In this document: positions 17,861-26,513 of the stretch, in pieces | Position numbering within the stretch: the first letter of the stretch is position 1 | How the letters are laid out: each line of letters opens with the position of its first letter | NCBI RefSeq assembly: GCF_001278945.1 | Contig: NZ_LGRV01000001.1 | Coordinates: forward strand, 304,416-368,415 | Origin: Lysinibacillus contaminans | Lineage (GTDB): Bacteria; Bacillota; Bacilli; Bacillales_A; Planococcaceae | Direction: 5' to 3' | DNA: 64,000 bases | Position numbers and translations under genes: made by a program | Notes under the pieces: model-generated | What the model saw: the letters and a program-made list of their open reading frames with translations, nothing else | The model's database searches: none | What the model was told of the DNA's origin: nothing

Positions 17861-19016
17861 ATGCTTCTAAAGCTAAACGTATCATCAGTTCTATTCCAGC
17901 AGGTATAGCTGCTTCATCAATATCAAATTTAGGATGGTGGTGAGGATACTGGCTTTTTTCACTTTGCATGCCTACGTTAATAAATGCTCCTACTTTTTCT
18001 TTTAAGTAATACGCAAAATCTTCTGCGCCGAGTACAGGCTCGAACGGTAAAAAGACATCTTCACCAAACGTCTTTTGGATGATTTCTTGTGCCACTTCAC
18101 ACGCTTCTGGATGATTGTATAATGGTGGCGTGCCTTCAATGAATTGATAGTGGCCTGTTGCACCAAAGCTTTCAGCAATCGATTTTGTCAGTTGTTCCGT
18201 TTTTGTGCGCATTAACTCAGCACCTTCATATGTTAATGCACGAATTGTCCCTTGCAAATGTGCTTTATCAGGAATGACGTTATATGAATTTCCAGCTTGC
18301 ATGCCGCCAAAAGAAATGACACCTGCATGTAAAGGATTTAAATTTCTACTGATAATCGATTGGAATGCTTGTATCAGATGAGTAGCGATGTAGATAGGGT
18401 CCACTGTTTCATGTGGGCTACCCCCGTGTCCACCTTTCCCTTCAATGATAATGTCAAAATCATCGCAGGATGCCATAGCAGGACCTGTGGCAAAACCAAT
18501 TTTCCCAAGCGGCATATTGGACATATAGTGAATGCCGTAAATAACATCGACTCCGTTTAATACGCCTTCTTCAACAAGCTGCTTCGCCCCGCTCGGTGAG
18601 GCTTCTTCAGAGCTTTGGAAGATCAGCACGATATTATTTTTTACTAAAAGTGGGTTCGTACTCATCCATTTCGCAACTGCGAGTAAAGTCGCTGTGTGTC
18701 CGTCATGACCACAACCATGCATAACGCCAGGAACTGTTGAAATATAAGGCTTGTTTCCTTCTTCATGAAGTGGAAGGGCATCCATATCCGCGCGAAGTGC
18801 TATCGTCTTTTTCCCTTCTGTCCCTTTGAAATACGCAATAACATTTGGTGAAGAAAATTTTTGGTCGTAAGTGATGCCAAATTCGTCTAATTTTGCTTTT
18901 ACATATGCAGCTGTTTCATATTCTTGCCCAGACAGCTCAGGGTACATATGAAAATGTCTACGTTGCTCAATTGTCCAAGCGATTAAATCTGCATCTACAA
19001 GTTGTGTTTTTTCCAT
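17859..19016 (-). CDS. M20 family amidohydrolase (aminoacylase/AbgB-like)
   Basis: A 385-residue zinc hydrolase of the M20D group, acting on N-acyl or N-aminobenzoyl amino acids. Metal-site motifs are visible: ALRADMDALP near residue 72, MHGCGHDGHTATLL near 98, SSEEASPSGA near 133 and GAEDFAYYL near 335. The central dimerisation domain starts near residue 180 (IIEGKGGHGGSPHETVDPI). It lies 80 bases downstream of a YfcC-type transporter on the same strand; transporter plus amidohydrolase pairs of this sort take up and cleave a conjugated amino acid. GGAGG precedes the ATG. Confidence 0.88.
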   Translation of the reverse strand: MEKTQLVDADLIAWTIEQRRHFHMYPELSGQEYETAAYVKAKLDEFGITYDQKFSSPNVIAYFKGTEGKKTIALRADMDALPLHEEGNKPYISTVPGVMHGCGHDGHTATLLAVAKWMSTNPLLVKNNIVLIFQSSEEASPSGAKQLVEEGVLNGVDVIYGIHYMSNMPLGKIGFATGPAMASCDDFDIIIEGKGGHGGSPHETVDPIYIATHLIQAFQSIISRNLNPLHAGVISFGGMQAGNSYNVIPDKAHLQGTIRALTYEGAELMRTKTEQLTKSIAESFGATGHYQFIEGTPPLYNHPEACEVAQEIIQKTFGEDVFLPFEPVLGAEDFAYYLKEKVGAFINVGMQSEKSQYPHHHPKFDIDEAAIPAGIELMIRLALEA

Positions 19017-19096
19017 GATGAAACCTCCATTAGTTGTTTATAATTACGCAAAAGAAAAACTAAAATCAGCAAGAGTTGGACCTCTTGCTGAAATAG

Positions 19097-20521
19097 TTAA
19101 AACGGTCCGTATTGAATGACTTGTGCAATAATTAAGAAAAGAATCGCGATGACGATTTGAATAAATACTAAAGGTAAAACCCATTTGATCCATTTCGTAT
19201 AAGGAATACCTGCAACAGCGAGTCCAGCAAGCAATGTGCCTGATGTAGGAAAAATAGCATTAGAAATACCGTCCCCAAGCTGGAATGCAAGTACTGCAGT
19301 TTGTCTTGTCACGCCTACAAGGTCAGCTAAAGGTGCCATAATAGGCATTGTAAGTGCTGCTTGCCCACTTCCTGATGGGACAAGGAAGTTGAGGGAGAGC
19401 TGTAAAAAGAACATGCCGATAGCGTTCAATATCGGTGAAAGCTGACTTAAAAGGGTTGAAGCGTAAAATAAAACAGAGTCAATCAGTTTCCCGTCTTGAA
19501 TAACAACGAGAATGGCTTGTGCAAATCCAATGATTAAAGCACCGCCAATAAGATCTTTTGCGCCGTCTATGAAACTGTCTGCCATTTTGTTCGGGCTTAG
19601 TTTACCAACAACGCCGATAATGATACCAAATAATAGGAACAAAGATGCGATTTCAGTTATATACCAACCAAACTTGATAACCCCGAAAATTAATACGACA
19701 AAGTTCAATAAAAAGATAGATAAAATCCATTTATGACGAGTCGTTAATTTAACAGTAGTATCGACGTTCACTGAACTACCTGCTTGATCGTTTCCATTAA
19801 ACCTAAGTTCAGGATTCGTTTTGATTTTTCTTGCGTAACGGTAAACGAAGATGACGCCAGCTAGATATAACGTAATGAATAATACAAGTCGAAGGCCGAT
19901 CCCTGAAAATGTAGGTAATTCGGCAATACTTTGTGCGACACCAATATTAAATGGATTTAAGACAGCACTCATAAAACCGATATTTGCCCCGACTGAAACA
20001 ATGGCAAAACCAACAATGGCATCTAGCCCTAAAGCCATGGCAAGTGGAGTGATAATCGCGATGTATACGATCGTCTCTTCAGCCATCCCCATTAATGCGC
20101 CGCCTATTCCGAAAAATAGCATAAGCACGGGAATGAGTAGTAATTCTCGATTGGAAAGTTTTGATGTGATATTTATAATCAATGCATCAAGCGCACCTGT
20201 TGTTTTTAAAATTCCAAAGGCCCCGCCAATAATTAAAATGAAAAAGATAATACCAGCACCATTGACCATCCCTGTATGAATACTAGTAAATATATCAAAA
20301 AAACCGACTGGAGAAGAATCTGTTAAATGAAAAGAATCAGGAACGACAAGTGTACGTCCATCTTTTTCTACCCGATCATATTCACCAGCTGGCATAATGT
20401 ATGTCAAAATAGCTGAAATGACAATCACAAAGAAAAGTAAGACAAATGCATTAATATTGAGCGATTTACTGTCTTTTTGTTGAGAATGATTTTGGTGTGT
20501 ACCTTCGCTGTTTTTCTCCAT
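19097..20521 (-). CDS. YfcC family transporter
   Basis: A 474-residue membrane protein of the YfcC family (C4-dicarboxylate/arginine-ornithine carrier superfamily). A charged N-terminal tail of 23 residues precedes 11-12 hydrophobic segments. TYIMPAGEYDR near residue 41, GMAEETIVYIAIITPLA near 144 and FLVPSGSGQAALTMPIMAPL near 365 are typical. It probably imports the substrate of the amidohydrolase that follows on the same strand. AAGGAG lies upstream of the ATG. The actual substrate is unknown. Confidence 0.87.
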   Translation of the reverse strand: MEKNSEGTHQNHSQQKDSKSLNINAFVLLFFVIVISAILTYIMPAGEYDRVEKDGRTLVVPDSFHLTDSSPVGFFDIFTSIHTGMVNGAGIIFFILIIGGAFGILKTTGALDALIINITSKLSNRELLLIPVLMLFFGIGGALMGMAEETIVYIAIITPLAMALGLDAIVGFAIVSVGANIGFMSAVLNPFNIGVAQSIAELPTFSGIGLRLVLFITLYLAGVIFVYRYARKIKTNPELRFNGNDQAGSSVNVDTTVKLTTRHKWILSIFLLNFVVLIFGVIKFGWYITEIASLFLLFGIIIGVVGKLSPNKMADSFIDGAKDLIGGALIIGFAQAILVVIQDGKLIDSVLFYASTLLSQLSPILNAIGMFFLQLSLNFLVPSGSGQAALTMPIMAPLADLVGVTRQTAVLAFQLGDGISNAIFPTSGTLLAGLAVAGIPYTKWIKWVLPLVFIQIVIAILFLIIAQVIQYGPF

Positions 20522-20800
20522 CTCGTAAGCTCCTTATAAATATCTGTATGTATTTTTATACAACTGATTGTAGTTTATATTCAGTCGTTATGCAAGATGT
20601 TTTGATGTTTTTATGAGAATTATAGACATAGAATAGATAATTCTGACTATAAATGAAGAGATAGTATTAGTACTTTGCTTTGTTGTGGAGCATATTACCA
20701 TGAAATTAAAATTCTTACCCCCACAACTCTATTTTGGGTAGCGGCATTTTATAGGGCATTGACTAAACACGTACACTAGAACACTAGTGTTTTAACCAAT

Positions 20801-20848
20801 AAAAAACGATGCATACAGCTGGAAATACTGTGTGCATCGTTTTAATTT
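20801..20848. terminator. Terminator-like hairpin
   Basis: Arms AAAACGATGCATACAG and CTGTGTGCATCGTTTT around a short loop. It lies just past the end of the minus-strand dehydrogenase remnant, so it is probably the lost gene's terminator. Confidence 0.7.
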
Positions 20849-20869
20849 TATATTCAACCCTTAAGAAAA

Positions 20870-21165
20870 TCCGCTTTAGCAAAGTTTGGTTAGGGTATTT
20901 GTAGAAGCCTTCGCCTATTGCTCGCCTATTGCTCGCCTAATTTGCCTTTGTCTATATACTCTGTTTTTTTAGTGGTAGCCAACTTTTTCATGTTCTCATC
21001 ACCAGTAGCCTTTGCTTCTACGATGTTGTGAGGGAATTAATACCGACGACATCTAAAATCGCAAATGTTCCAAGTGGGGCGCCTGTGCCGATCATCCAAG
21101 TTTTATCGATTGTTTCTGGGGCAGATACTTCTTTCATTAATACTTCGAGTTTCTTTGGTACCGTC
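20870..21165 (-). pseudogene. 3-hydroxyacyl-CoA dehydrogenase (HBDH type) C-terminal remnant
   Basis: On the minus strand the sequence reads APETIDKTWMIGTGAPLG and FAILDVVGINSL, then shifts frame to NIVEAKATGDENMKKLATTK and YIDKGKLGE, and ends in another frame with the GEGFYKYP-type tail. This is the C-terminal domain of a 3-hydroxybutyryl-CoA dehydrogenase-like protein. It has at least two frameshifts, a stop, and an 11-bp tandem duplication (CGCCTATTGCT twice, about 20911-20932). The NAD-binding half is gone. A full fused homologue, FadN, is present at 46517. Confidence 0.8.
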
Positions 21166-21396
21166 AATATTTTTACATACAACGAACAATATTATTTGAA
21201 GAGCCCTACTGAAAATTACCTATTCATGGAATAGAACTTTACATATAGGCTTCTAAATTTAAGTGATGAATTAGTCTTTTTTAAAAGAAATAAAAAATGG
21301 TAATTTAATATCCTTTTTACAATAAATACATATATTAGGTAGATTAACTAGTTGTTCATTTAGTACACTAGATTTATGGAAAGAGGGGGAATATTT

Positions 21397-22467
21397 ATGA
21401 GAAAAACAATTTTAGCAGGTGCAATAAGTATTACATGTTTATCAGGAGGTTTTGGTTTACAGGTACAAGCCCAGGGAAATGTAGACGTACCAAGTATTGC
21501 CTCCGAGAAGACATTGTTTGCTACAACGAACAGTAGTCAGGTACAAACCATGTCCTATCAAGACATCTATAAAATATTTTTACTTTCAAAATTTGGTTTA
21601 TCGGATGATCAAATGACGTTAACTGCAAATAAAAACGAAAATAGTATGACGATAAAAATTTCATTAGAGGCAATTTTACAATCCTACGAGAAAGGGGAAA
21701 ACCTGTATACTGAGGGTGAAAGTGAATTTAAGGTAGGTTATGAAGAGTATAAAAAAATCTTTGGAAATGCAATTCAGATGAAAATTACTCAATCAGGAAC
21801 ATCCTTTAAGGCAGAAATTTTCGCTGAAGGAAAATGGCAGGCTGTAAGCGGTCAAGAACTAGATGTATTTTTAATGGTAGCCAATCGTGCGGATATAGAT
21901 TTAAAACCAGGTGGGTATTTCACAGATACAATTGGACATTGGGCAGAAAGCTATATCCAATTACTTTACCAAGCAGGGATTGTTAGTGGTACAACTGACA
22001 CACTATTTAATCCGAATGGTCAAGTAACACGTGGCCAATTAGTGGCTATGATTTTCCGTGCATCAGGTTTAGATGTGAATGAAGATTATGAAGGACCAGC
22101 TACATATAAGGACATTCAAGGTTTTTGGGGTGCCAAAGAAGTAGCGATTTTACAAGAATATGGATTAATCGATATTTTTGATGGTCAAAACTTTGAGCCA
22201 AATAAACCTGTCACACGTGAAGAAATGGCATATGTAACGGCAAACTACTTAGGCGCAATGGAGTACGATATAGAGAAGGCTAACAAGAATAATACGTTTG
22301 CTGACAAGAATCAAATGCGTAAGGAGACAGTAGAAGCGATTGGATTATTACAACAATTAGAGATAATTGATGGTGGAAGTGGTAAATTCAATCCTAAAGG
22401 AAACCTTACACGTGCGCAGTTCTCCAAAATTATGGCACTTACGTTGATGATTGCAACTGAAGAATAA
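21397..22467 (+). CDS. S-layer homology (SLH) domain surface protein
   Basis: A 356-residue exported protein held to the cell wall by SLH domains. The ATG at 21397 follows AGAGGGGGA; an in-frame ATG at 21376 overlaps that site. A signal peptide (RKTILAGAISITCLSGGFGL) ends near residue 25 at VQAQG. Residues about 30-165 form a domain I do not recognise. Three SLH repeats follow: FTDTIGHWAESYIQLLYQ near 177, YKDIQGFWGAKEVAILQEYG near 240, and FADKNQMRKETVEAIGLLQQ near 300, each closing with FNPNG/FEPNK/FNPKG and VTR/LTR. The terminator follows closely, so it is a single gene. Confidence 0.9.
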   Translation: MRKTILAGAISITCLSGGFGLQVQAQGNVDVPSIASEKTLFATTNSSQVQTMSYQDIYKIFLLSKFGLSDDQMTLTANKNENSMTIKISLEAILQSYEKGENLYTEGESEFKVGYEEYKKIFGNAIQMKITQSGTSFKAEIFAEGKWQAVSGQELDVFLMVANRADIDLKPGGYFTDTIGHWAESYIQLLYQAGIVSGTTDTLFNPNGQVTRGQLVAMIFRASGLDVNEDYEGPATYKDIQGFWGAKEVAILQEYGLIDIFDGQNFEPNKPVTREEMAYVTANYLGAMEYDIEKANKNNTFADKNQMRKETVEAIGLLQQLEIIDGGSGKFNPKGNLTRAQFSKIMALTLMIATEE

Positions 22468-22496
22468 ATAAAGACATTCGGGCAAGTCCACCCACC

Positions 22497-22542
22497 AAAA
22501 ACCATCTTGACTCCTTGTGAATCAAGATGGTTTTGGTTTTGT
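22497..22542. terminator. Rho-independent terminator
   Basis: Arms AAAACCATCTTGA and TCAAGATGGTTTT followed by a T-rich tract, after the SLH gene. Confidence 0.82.
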
Positions 22543-22723
22543 TCCCTATAAATGCTTTTGCAAATTAAGTTGTGCAACTGGTGAAGGCTAAGTTTAATAT
22601 TGATAGAAATAATGCTATAATATATGACTTAGGTAGATTAGGAAATCATCAGCCTAATTGAAAGGAAGGCATCCGAAACTTCTTCCTAGATCAATTCGGA
22701 TTTACTATCGGAGGTGTATTAAT

Positions 22724-22933
22724 ATGAATAAAAAGTGGACGATTGAAAATATCCGTGAGTATGTAACGAAGAATTCAGAGAGCAAATTACTTTCTACTGA
22801 ATATCATGGGTTCTCGCAAAAACTATTGTTTAAATGTTCATGCGGGCAAAATTTTGAAAAAACTTTCACTAAATTTAAAGGTAACAATCAGAGAAGTTGT
22901 TCAGATTGTGTAGCACCTAGACCATCACGTTAA
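22724..22933 (+). CDS. Small zinc-ribbon protein
   Basis: A 69-residue basic protein. The ATG at 22724 has GGAGGTG eight bases before it; a longer frame from 22658 lacks such a site. It reads MNKKWTIENIREYVTKNSES and then a FKCSCGQNFEKTFTKFKGNN block followed by CSDC, giving four cysteines in two pairs. Similar WTxENIREY...FxCxCG modules occur, often repeated, in phage and homing-endonuclease-like proteins as DNA-binding add-ons. Here it stands alone with its own good ribosome binding site. Function unknown; nucleic-acid binding is inference. Confidence 0.65.
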   Translation: MNKKWTIENIREYVTKNSESKLLSTEYHGFSQKLLFKCSCGQNFEKTFTKFKGNNQRSCSDCVAPRPSR

Positions 22934-23029
22934 ATTTTACGAAACTATTGAAAAGGTTACTAAATGAGTGATGTTAGTTTCCTTTACTATTTTTAATCTT
23001 TAGGTGTTCTAAATTATATAAATTTGGAG

Positions 23030-23062
23030 AAGCTGTCGAATAGTTATTTCGGCAGCTTTTTT
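23030..23062 (+). terminator. Rho-independent terminator
   Basis: AAGCTGTCGAA and TTTCGGCAGCTT arms followed by TTTT, about 100 bases after the zinc-ribbon gene. Confidence 0.7.
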
Positions 23063-23263
23063 GCTGTTAAAGAAATTCTAGCTGTGGATGTCGATAAATT
23101 TAAAAACATGTCCGATAATCTAAATAAAGGCTCTCAAAGTGCTCATTTTGTACTTTTACAATTTTGATGATTGTTTTAGTCGCAGCTTATTTCAGAAAAG
23201 ATATCTTTGAATTGTCAAATAGCCTATGTGGAACCTCAATTAGAAAGTATAAGTTGAACCTAA

Positions 23264-23301
23264 AAGGCCCCTTGATATCATCATCGATATTAAGGGGCTC
23301 T
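23264..23301. terminator. Terminator-like hairpin
   Basis: AAGGCCCCTTGATATC pairs with GATATTAAGGGGCTCTT. It lies about 75 bases past the end of the minus-strand effector-binding gene and could end that transcript. Confidence 0.6.
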
Positions 23302-23374
23302 TGCTGTCCATTAAATAAGGTAGTTAATTTTTTTCGTTCTGTTAGTGCGCCTTTTAAAAGAGGTACTTCGTCAA

Positions 23375-23761
23375 TTATTCAATCGATAAAAATATTTTCA
23401 CACCACCGTCTTTAGCATAAAATTCAAAATCAGTCTTATATGCTCTTTGTAAATCACTGTTCCAAATTTCTAGCCAAGCATTATATACTGCATTTGGAAC
23501 AGTGGAATCTACCTCGATCACATAGTAGTCACCTGTTGGGATTGTAACACTGCTCTCATTCGTGAATGCCTCTTCAGTACCAATATGTAAATCATAATCC
23601 TCTGTGAAATCACTTGTGTAATTACTATAAACAGCGTATACATCACCTTTTAAATCTAAACGAAGAAACTCTTCCCAAAGACCAAGAATAACGTCTGTAT
23701 TTTGATTGTTTGTTCTTACTTTTTTGCCGTAAATATGTTTTTCAGTAACTGTTGTATGCAT
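23375..23761 (-). CDS. GyrI-like effector-binding domain protein
   Basis: A 128-residue protein made only of a GyrI-like/AraC-type effector-binding domain, which binds small ligands. The family pattern includes a WEEFLRLDLKGDVYAVYSNY region near residue 29, DYDLHIGTEEAF near 55, IPTGDYYVIEVD near 75 and WLEIWNSDLQRAYKTDFEFY near 96. It lies 60 bases downstream of a WYL regulator on the same strand; the two are often paired, so the domain may supply ligand sensing. GGAGGAAA precedes the ATG. Confidence 0.82.
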   Translation of the reverse strand: MHTTVTEKHIYGKKVRTNNQNTDVILGLWEEFLRLDLKGDVYAVYSNYTSDFTEDYDLHIGTEEAFTNESSVTIPTGDYYVIEVDSTVPNAVYNAWLEIWNSDLQRAYKTDFEFYAKDGGVKIFLSIE

Positions 23762-23822
23762 GTGAATTTCCTCCTACTAGTTAATGTAGCAAGTGTAGCA
23801 TTCATAATATGACAACAGTCTG

Positions 23823-24728
23823 TCAGCTTTCGTAGATAAATTTGATTTCGTTTAAATAGTTACTTTTTAGCCATTGTGGAGATAGTATTTTCACATGTCT
23901 GCCAAACATCAATAAAAATGGCAATAGATTTTTATTGGTATCATAGATAAAGGTCACTTTTACACGCCCATCTTCAAGTATCGAAATTTCATCATCAGTA
24001 AAAAAATCGTATAGTTTGCCTAGTTCACTTTTTGAATACAAAAGCGTGATCGTTTCAAGTTTAGCGTTTATAGGAAAAACGATGTTCTCCTTAAATTCAA
24101 GTCTAACCTCGTCATGTATGACCTCCATACTTCTAATCCGAGTCAATTTAAATAATCTGAGCGCTTCTTTAGATTCACAAAAGGCTTCTAAATACCAACT
24201 GCCATTCATGAAATTCAACTTTAAGGGTTGTATGTTTCGTCTCGAAATATTCGCTGTTTGTGATACATACGAAATAGAGATTTTATTCCCTTGTTCAATG
24301 ATTGACAAGATTTTTTTAATCTTTACTTTTGTTTCTTCTTCAATAGTTTCTCGATGCAGTGTAGAAGAGGAGATGGTGATATTGGCATGCTTTACTTCTT
24401 TATTTTCTTTTAAAAGTTCTAATTTTCTTTGCAAAGTGGATAATTGCTGATTATCGAATAGTTCATTTTTTAAGGATAACCCTACTAACAAGAACTTCTT
24501 TTCTTCTTCATTAAATGTAAATTTATCGAGCTGATAATTATCAATTAATGTAAAGCCACCATTCTTACCCAGGTAAGAAATAATCGGAATACCCATGGAT
24601 GATAAAGCGTCCATATCCCGATAAATCGTTCTTGTACTGACTTCAAATGTGTTGGCTAATTCTTCAGCAGATACTTTTTTCTTCTGCAATAAATAAATCA
24701 ATATCGAAAACATTCTCTCTATTTTCAT
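23823..24728 (-). CDS. YafY-type transcriptional regulator (HTH_11 + WYL)
   Basis: A 301-residue DNA-binding regulator. Residues 1-60 form a DeoR-like winged helix (KKKVSAEELANTFEVSTRTI then YRDMDALSSMGIPI). Residues about 145-225 form a WYL domain with NGSWYLEAFC, thought to bind nucleic-acid or nucleotide ligands. The C-terminal WCX-like region ends with MFGRHVKILSPQWLKSNYL. AGGAGGT lies ten bases before the ATG. Probably transcribed with the effector-binding gene downstream; targets cannot be told. Confidence 0.88.
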   Translation of the reverse strand: MKIERMFSILIYLLQKKKVSAEELANTFEVSTRTIYRDMDALSSMGIPIISYLGKNGGFTLIDNYQLDKFTFNEEEKKFLLVGLSLKNELFDNQQLSTLQRKLELLKENKEVKHANITISSSTLHRETIEEETKVKIKKILSIIEQGNKISISYVSQTANISRRNIQPLKLNFMNGSWYLEAFCESKEALRLFKLTRIRSMEVIHDEVRLEFKENIVFPINAKLETITLLYSKSELGKLYDFFTDDEISILEDGRVKVTFIYDTNKNLLPFLLMFGRHVKILSPQWLKSNYLNEIKFIYES

Positions 24729-24944
24729 GCCTGGTTTGACCTCCTGTAGCGTATTCCTACTATTTTAGCATGAAAAATAATTCGTTTTTTCGATGCGTAC
24801 ACTCTTTAACACGAAGTGGCTATGGGGCGGATAAGATCCTATAAAAGTATATTTTTGAAATAATACCAATGATATACTTAATTTCAGTAGGTGTATTTCG
24901 GGTGTTGTATAGAAAATTCAGGAATTTGAATATAAAAGGAATGA

Positions 24945-25811
24945 ATGAATATGGATAACCACTTTAATCAAACAAAAGCCAAAAAGTTTAGAGAAAACCT
25001 CTATTCGGATTGTTCACAATGCTTTGGGTTATGCTGCATTGCACTAAACATTGTCACTTCAAGTGATTTTGCGATGAATAAACCAGCCGGGAAACCATGT
25101 CCAAATTTACAGACTGGTTTTCGCTGCGACATACATGAGCATCTTAGAGAAAAAGGATTTAGAGGTTGTACAGTATTTGATTGTTTAGGCGCAGGTCAAA
25201 TGGTCTCTCACCATACATTTAAAGGACAAAGTTGGCGTGTGAATCCAGCAATTGGTGAAAAAATGTTTCGTGTCTTTCCAATAATGGAGCAACTATATGA
25301 AATGATGGCATATGTTTCTGAAGCATTATCATACTCATTAACATCTTCACTTAGGAAAGATTTAAGCGTTCAGTTAGAGCAATTAGAAACGTTAACAAAA
25401 TCAGATGATAATGCATTATTGGCATTAGATATGATGAAATATCGTATGCCAATAAATGAACTATTGTTGAAAATAAGCTTATATATCCGTAATGAATTAA
25501 TTGCAACCATCACTTCAAAGAATAAAAGGAAACTAGAGTATAGAGGCGTTGATTGGATGGGGAAAAAGTTTAGGGGAAAAGATTTGAGAGCGACTGATTT
25601 AAGAGGGGCCTACTTAATCGCTGCTGATTTACAGGACGCGGATTTGCGAGGTGTCGATTTTATTGGAGCGGATTTACGTGATGCAAATGTAAGTGGAGCG
25701 AATCTTTCTACAAGTATGTTCTTAACCCAGATGCAAATAAATTCAGCAAATGGCAATCTGCAAACAAAATTGCCTTCACATATACAAAGACCTTTCCATT
25801 GGTCAAATTAA
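24945..25811 (+). CDS. Pentapeptide-repeat protein with N-terminal cysteine cluster
   Basis: A 288-residue protein. The N-terminal part is cysteine-rich (CSQCFGLCC near residue 24, CPNLQTGFRCDIHEH near 51, GCTVFDCLGAG near 75), which could bind zinc or an iron-sulfur cluster. Residues about 205-260 carry about ten pentapeptide repeats of the A(D/N)LRG kind (KDLRATDLRGAYLIAADLQD), which fold as a right-handed beta helix. Two in-frame starts, 24945 and 24951, share AAAAGGA; either is possible. Single gene. Function unknown, though such fusions are found across Bacillales. Confidence 0.85.
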   Translation: MNMDNHFNQTKAKKFRENLYSDCSQCFGLCCIALNIVTSSDFAMNKPAGKPCPNLQTGFRCDIHEHLREKGFRGCTVFDCLGAGQMVSHHTFKGQSWRVNPAIGEKMFRVFPIMEQLYEMMAYVSEALSYSLTSSLRKDLSVQLEQLETLTKSDDNALLALDMMKYRMPINELLLKISLYIRNELIATITSKNKRKLEYRGVDWMGKKFRGKDLRATDLRGAYLIAADLQDADLRGVDFIGADLRDANVSGANLSTSMFLTQMQINSANGNLQTKLPSHIQRPFHWSN

Positions 25812-25940
25812 GGAGCTTCTCATAAAGATTCGACTTGACTAAAAGAACCTTCGCTACCTGTATAGCTGCATATTATTCTTATTGTCGGCCAATCTAGGCT
25901 ATAATAGCAGTTGAGATAAAATTATTGGAGCTGGTTACTT

Positions 25941-26513
25941 ATGCTAAAAAAGCAGATGGAATTATTAATGAATGAGCAAGCAAATCTTGCACTAATAGAT
26001 GTGGAAAAGGCGTATGCAAAAAAGCATGCATTATTATCGAATGAGGAAATTACAGAAACGACTACTTTACATGTTGATGTGATTGAAAGATGCGATAAGG
26101 TAACTGAAGAGCTGTTAGCAGAAGAAACAGCAGTGTTTTTGACAACGCCTGTACAGTATTTAAAAGAGCACCCAAATGAATTTGTGTATGTGACGTCTGA
26201 ACGATTGGATGTTATTCGAGTGGATTCGTTTGCACTTGAATTCGATGAGATGTTTGGCGTGTATAGTGCCTTATTTGGACTTCGATTGCAAAAGAAACAA
26301 AGTGAGTTTTTACGCACGTATTTAACGACACATTTGCAGCATGAGAAGATGACGTATAGTGTGGCATTTTCTGGTGAAGACGGTCTTTGGGAAGTAAATC
26401 TTGCGTTAGATGCGATGGACGGATTTAGTGAAGTGCAGTCATTTGACGAAGTGTTAGTACATTTATATCGTTTTGTTTTTGGACTACTTGAGGAACTTGA
26501 GGCGATCGTATGA
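25941..26513 (+). CDS. Conserved hypothetical protein upstream of a methyltransferase
   Basis: A 190-residue acidic soluble protein I do not recognise. It begins MLKKQMELLMNEQANLALID and ends in a hydrophobic FVFGLLEELEAIV helix. GGAGC lies nine bases before the ATG. Its stop overlaps the start of the TRM11-like methyltransferase gene by four bases (ATGA), so the two are translationally coupled and probably work together. An antisense frame of 211 codons over it is Ser/Asn-rich and is a shadow. Confidence 0.75.
   Translation: MLKKQMELLMNEQANLALIDVEKAYAKKHALLSNEEITETTTLHVDVIERCDKVTEELLAEETAVFLTTPVQYLKEHPNEFVYVTSERLDVIRVDSFALEFDEMFGVYSALFGLRLQKKQSEFLRTYLTTHLQHEKMTYSVAFSGEDGLWEVNLALDAMDGFSEVQSFDEVLVHLYRFVFGLLEELEAIV

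Larger units (their letters stand above)
22934..23374. other. Intergenic region with two hairpins, no supported gene
   Basis: Apart from the two hairpins listed separately, short frames such as KEILAVDVDKFKNMSDNLNK near 23070 and DEVPLLKGALTERKKLTTLF on the minus strand near 23370-23311 look like fragments of lost genes but match no family I can name. Confidence 0.3.

Noticed and set aside
21028-21234. 68-codon plus-strand frame
   Set aside because: Antisense to the dehydrogenase pseudogene, whose minus-strand reading matches a known family.
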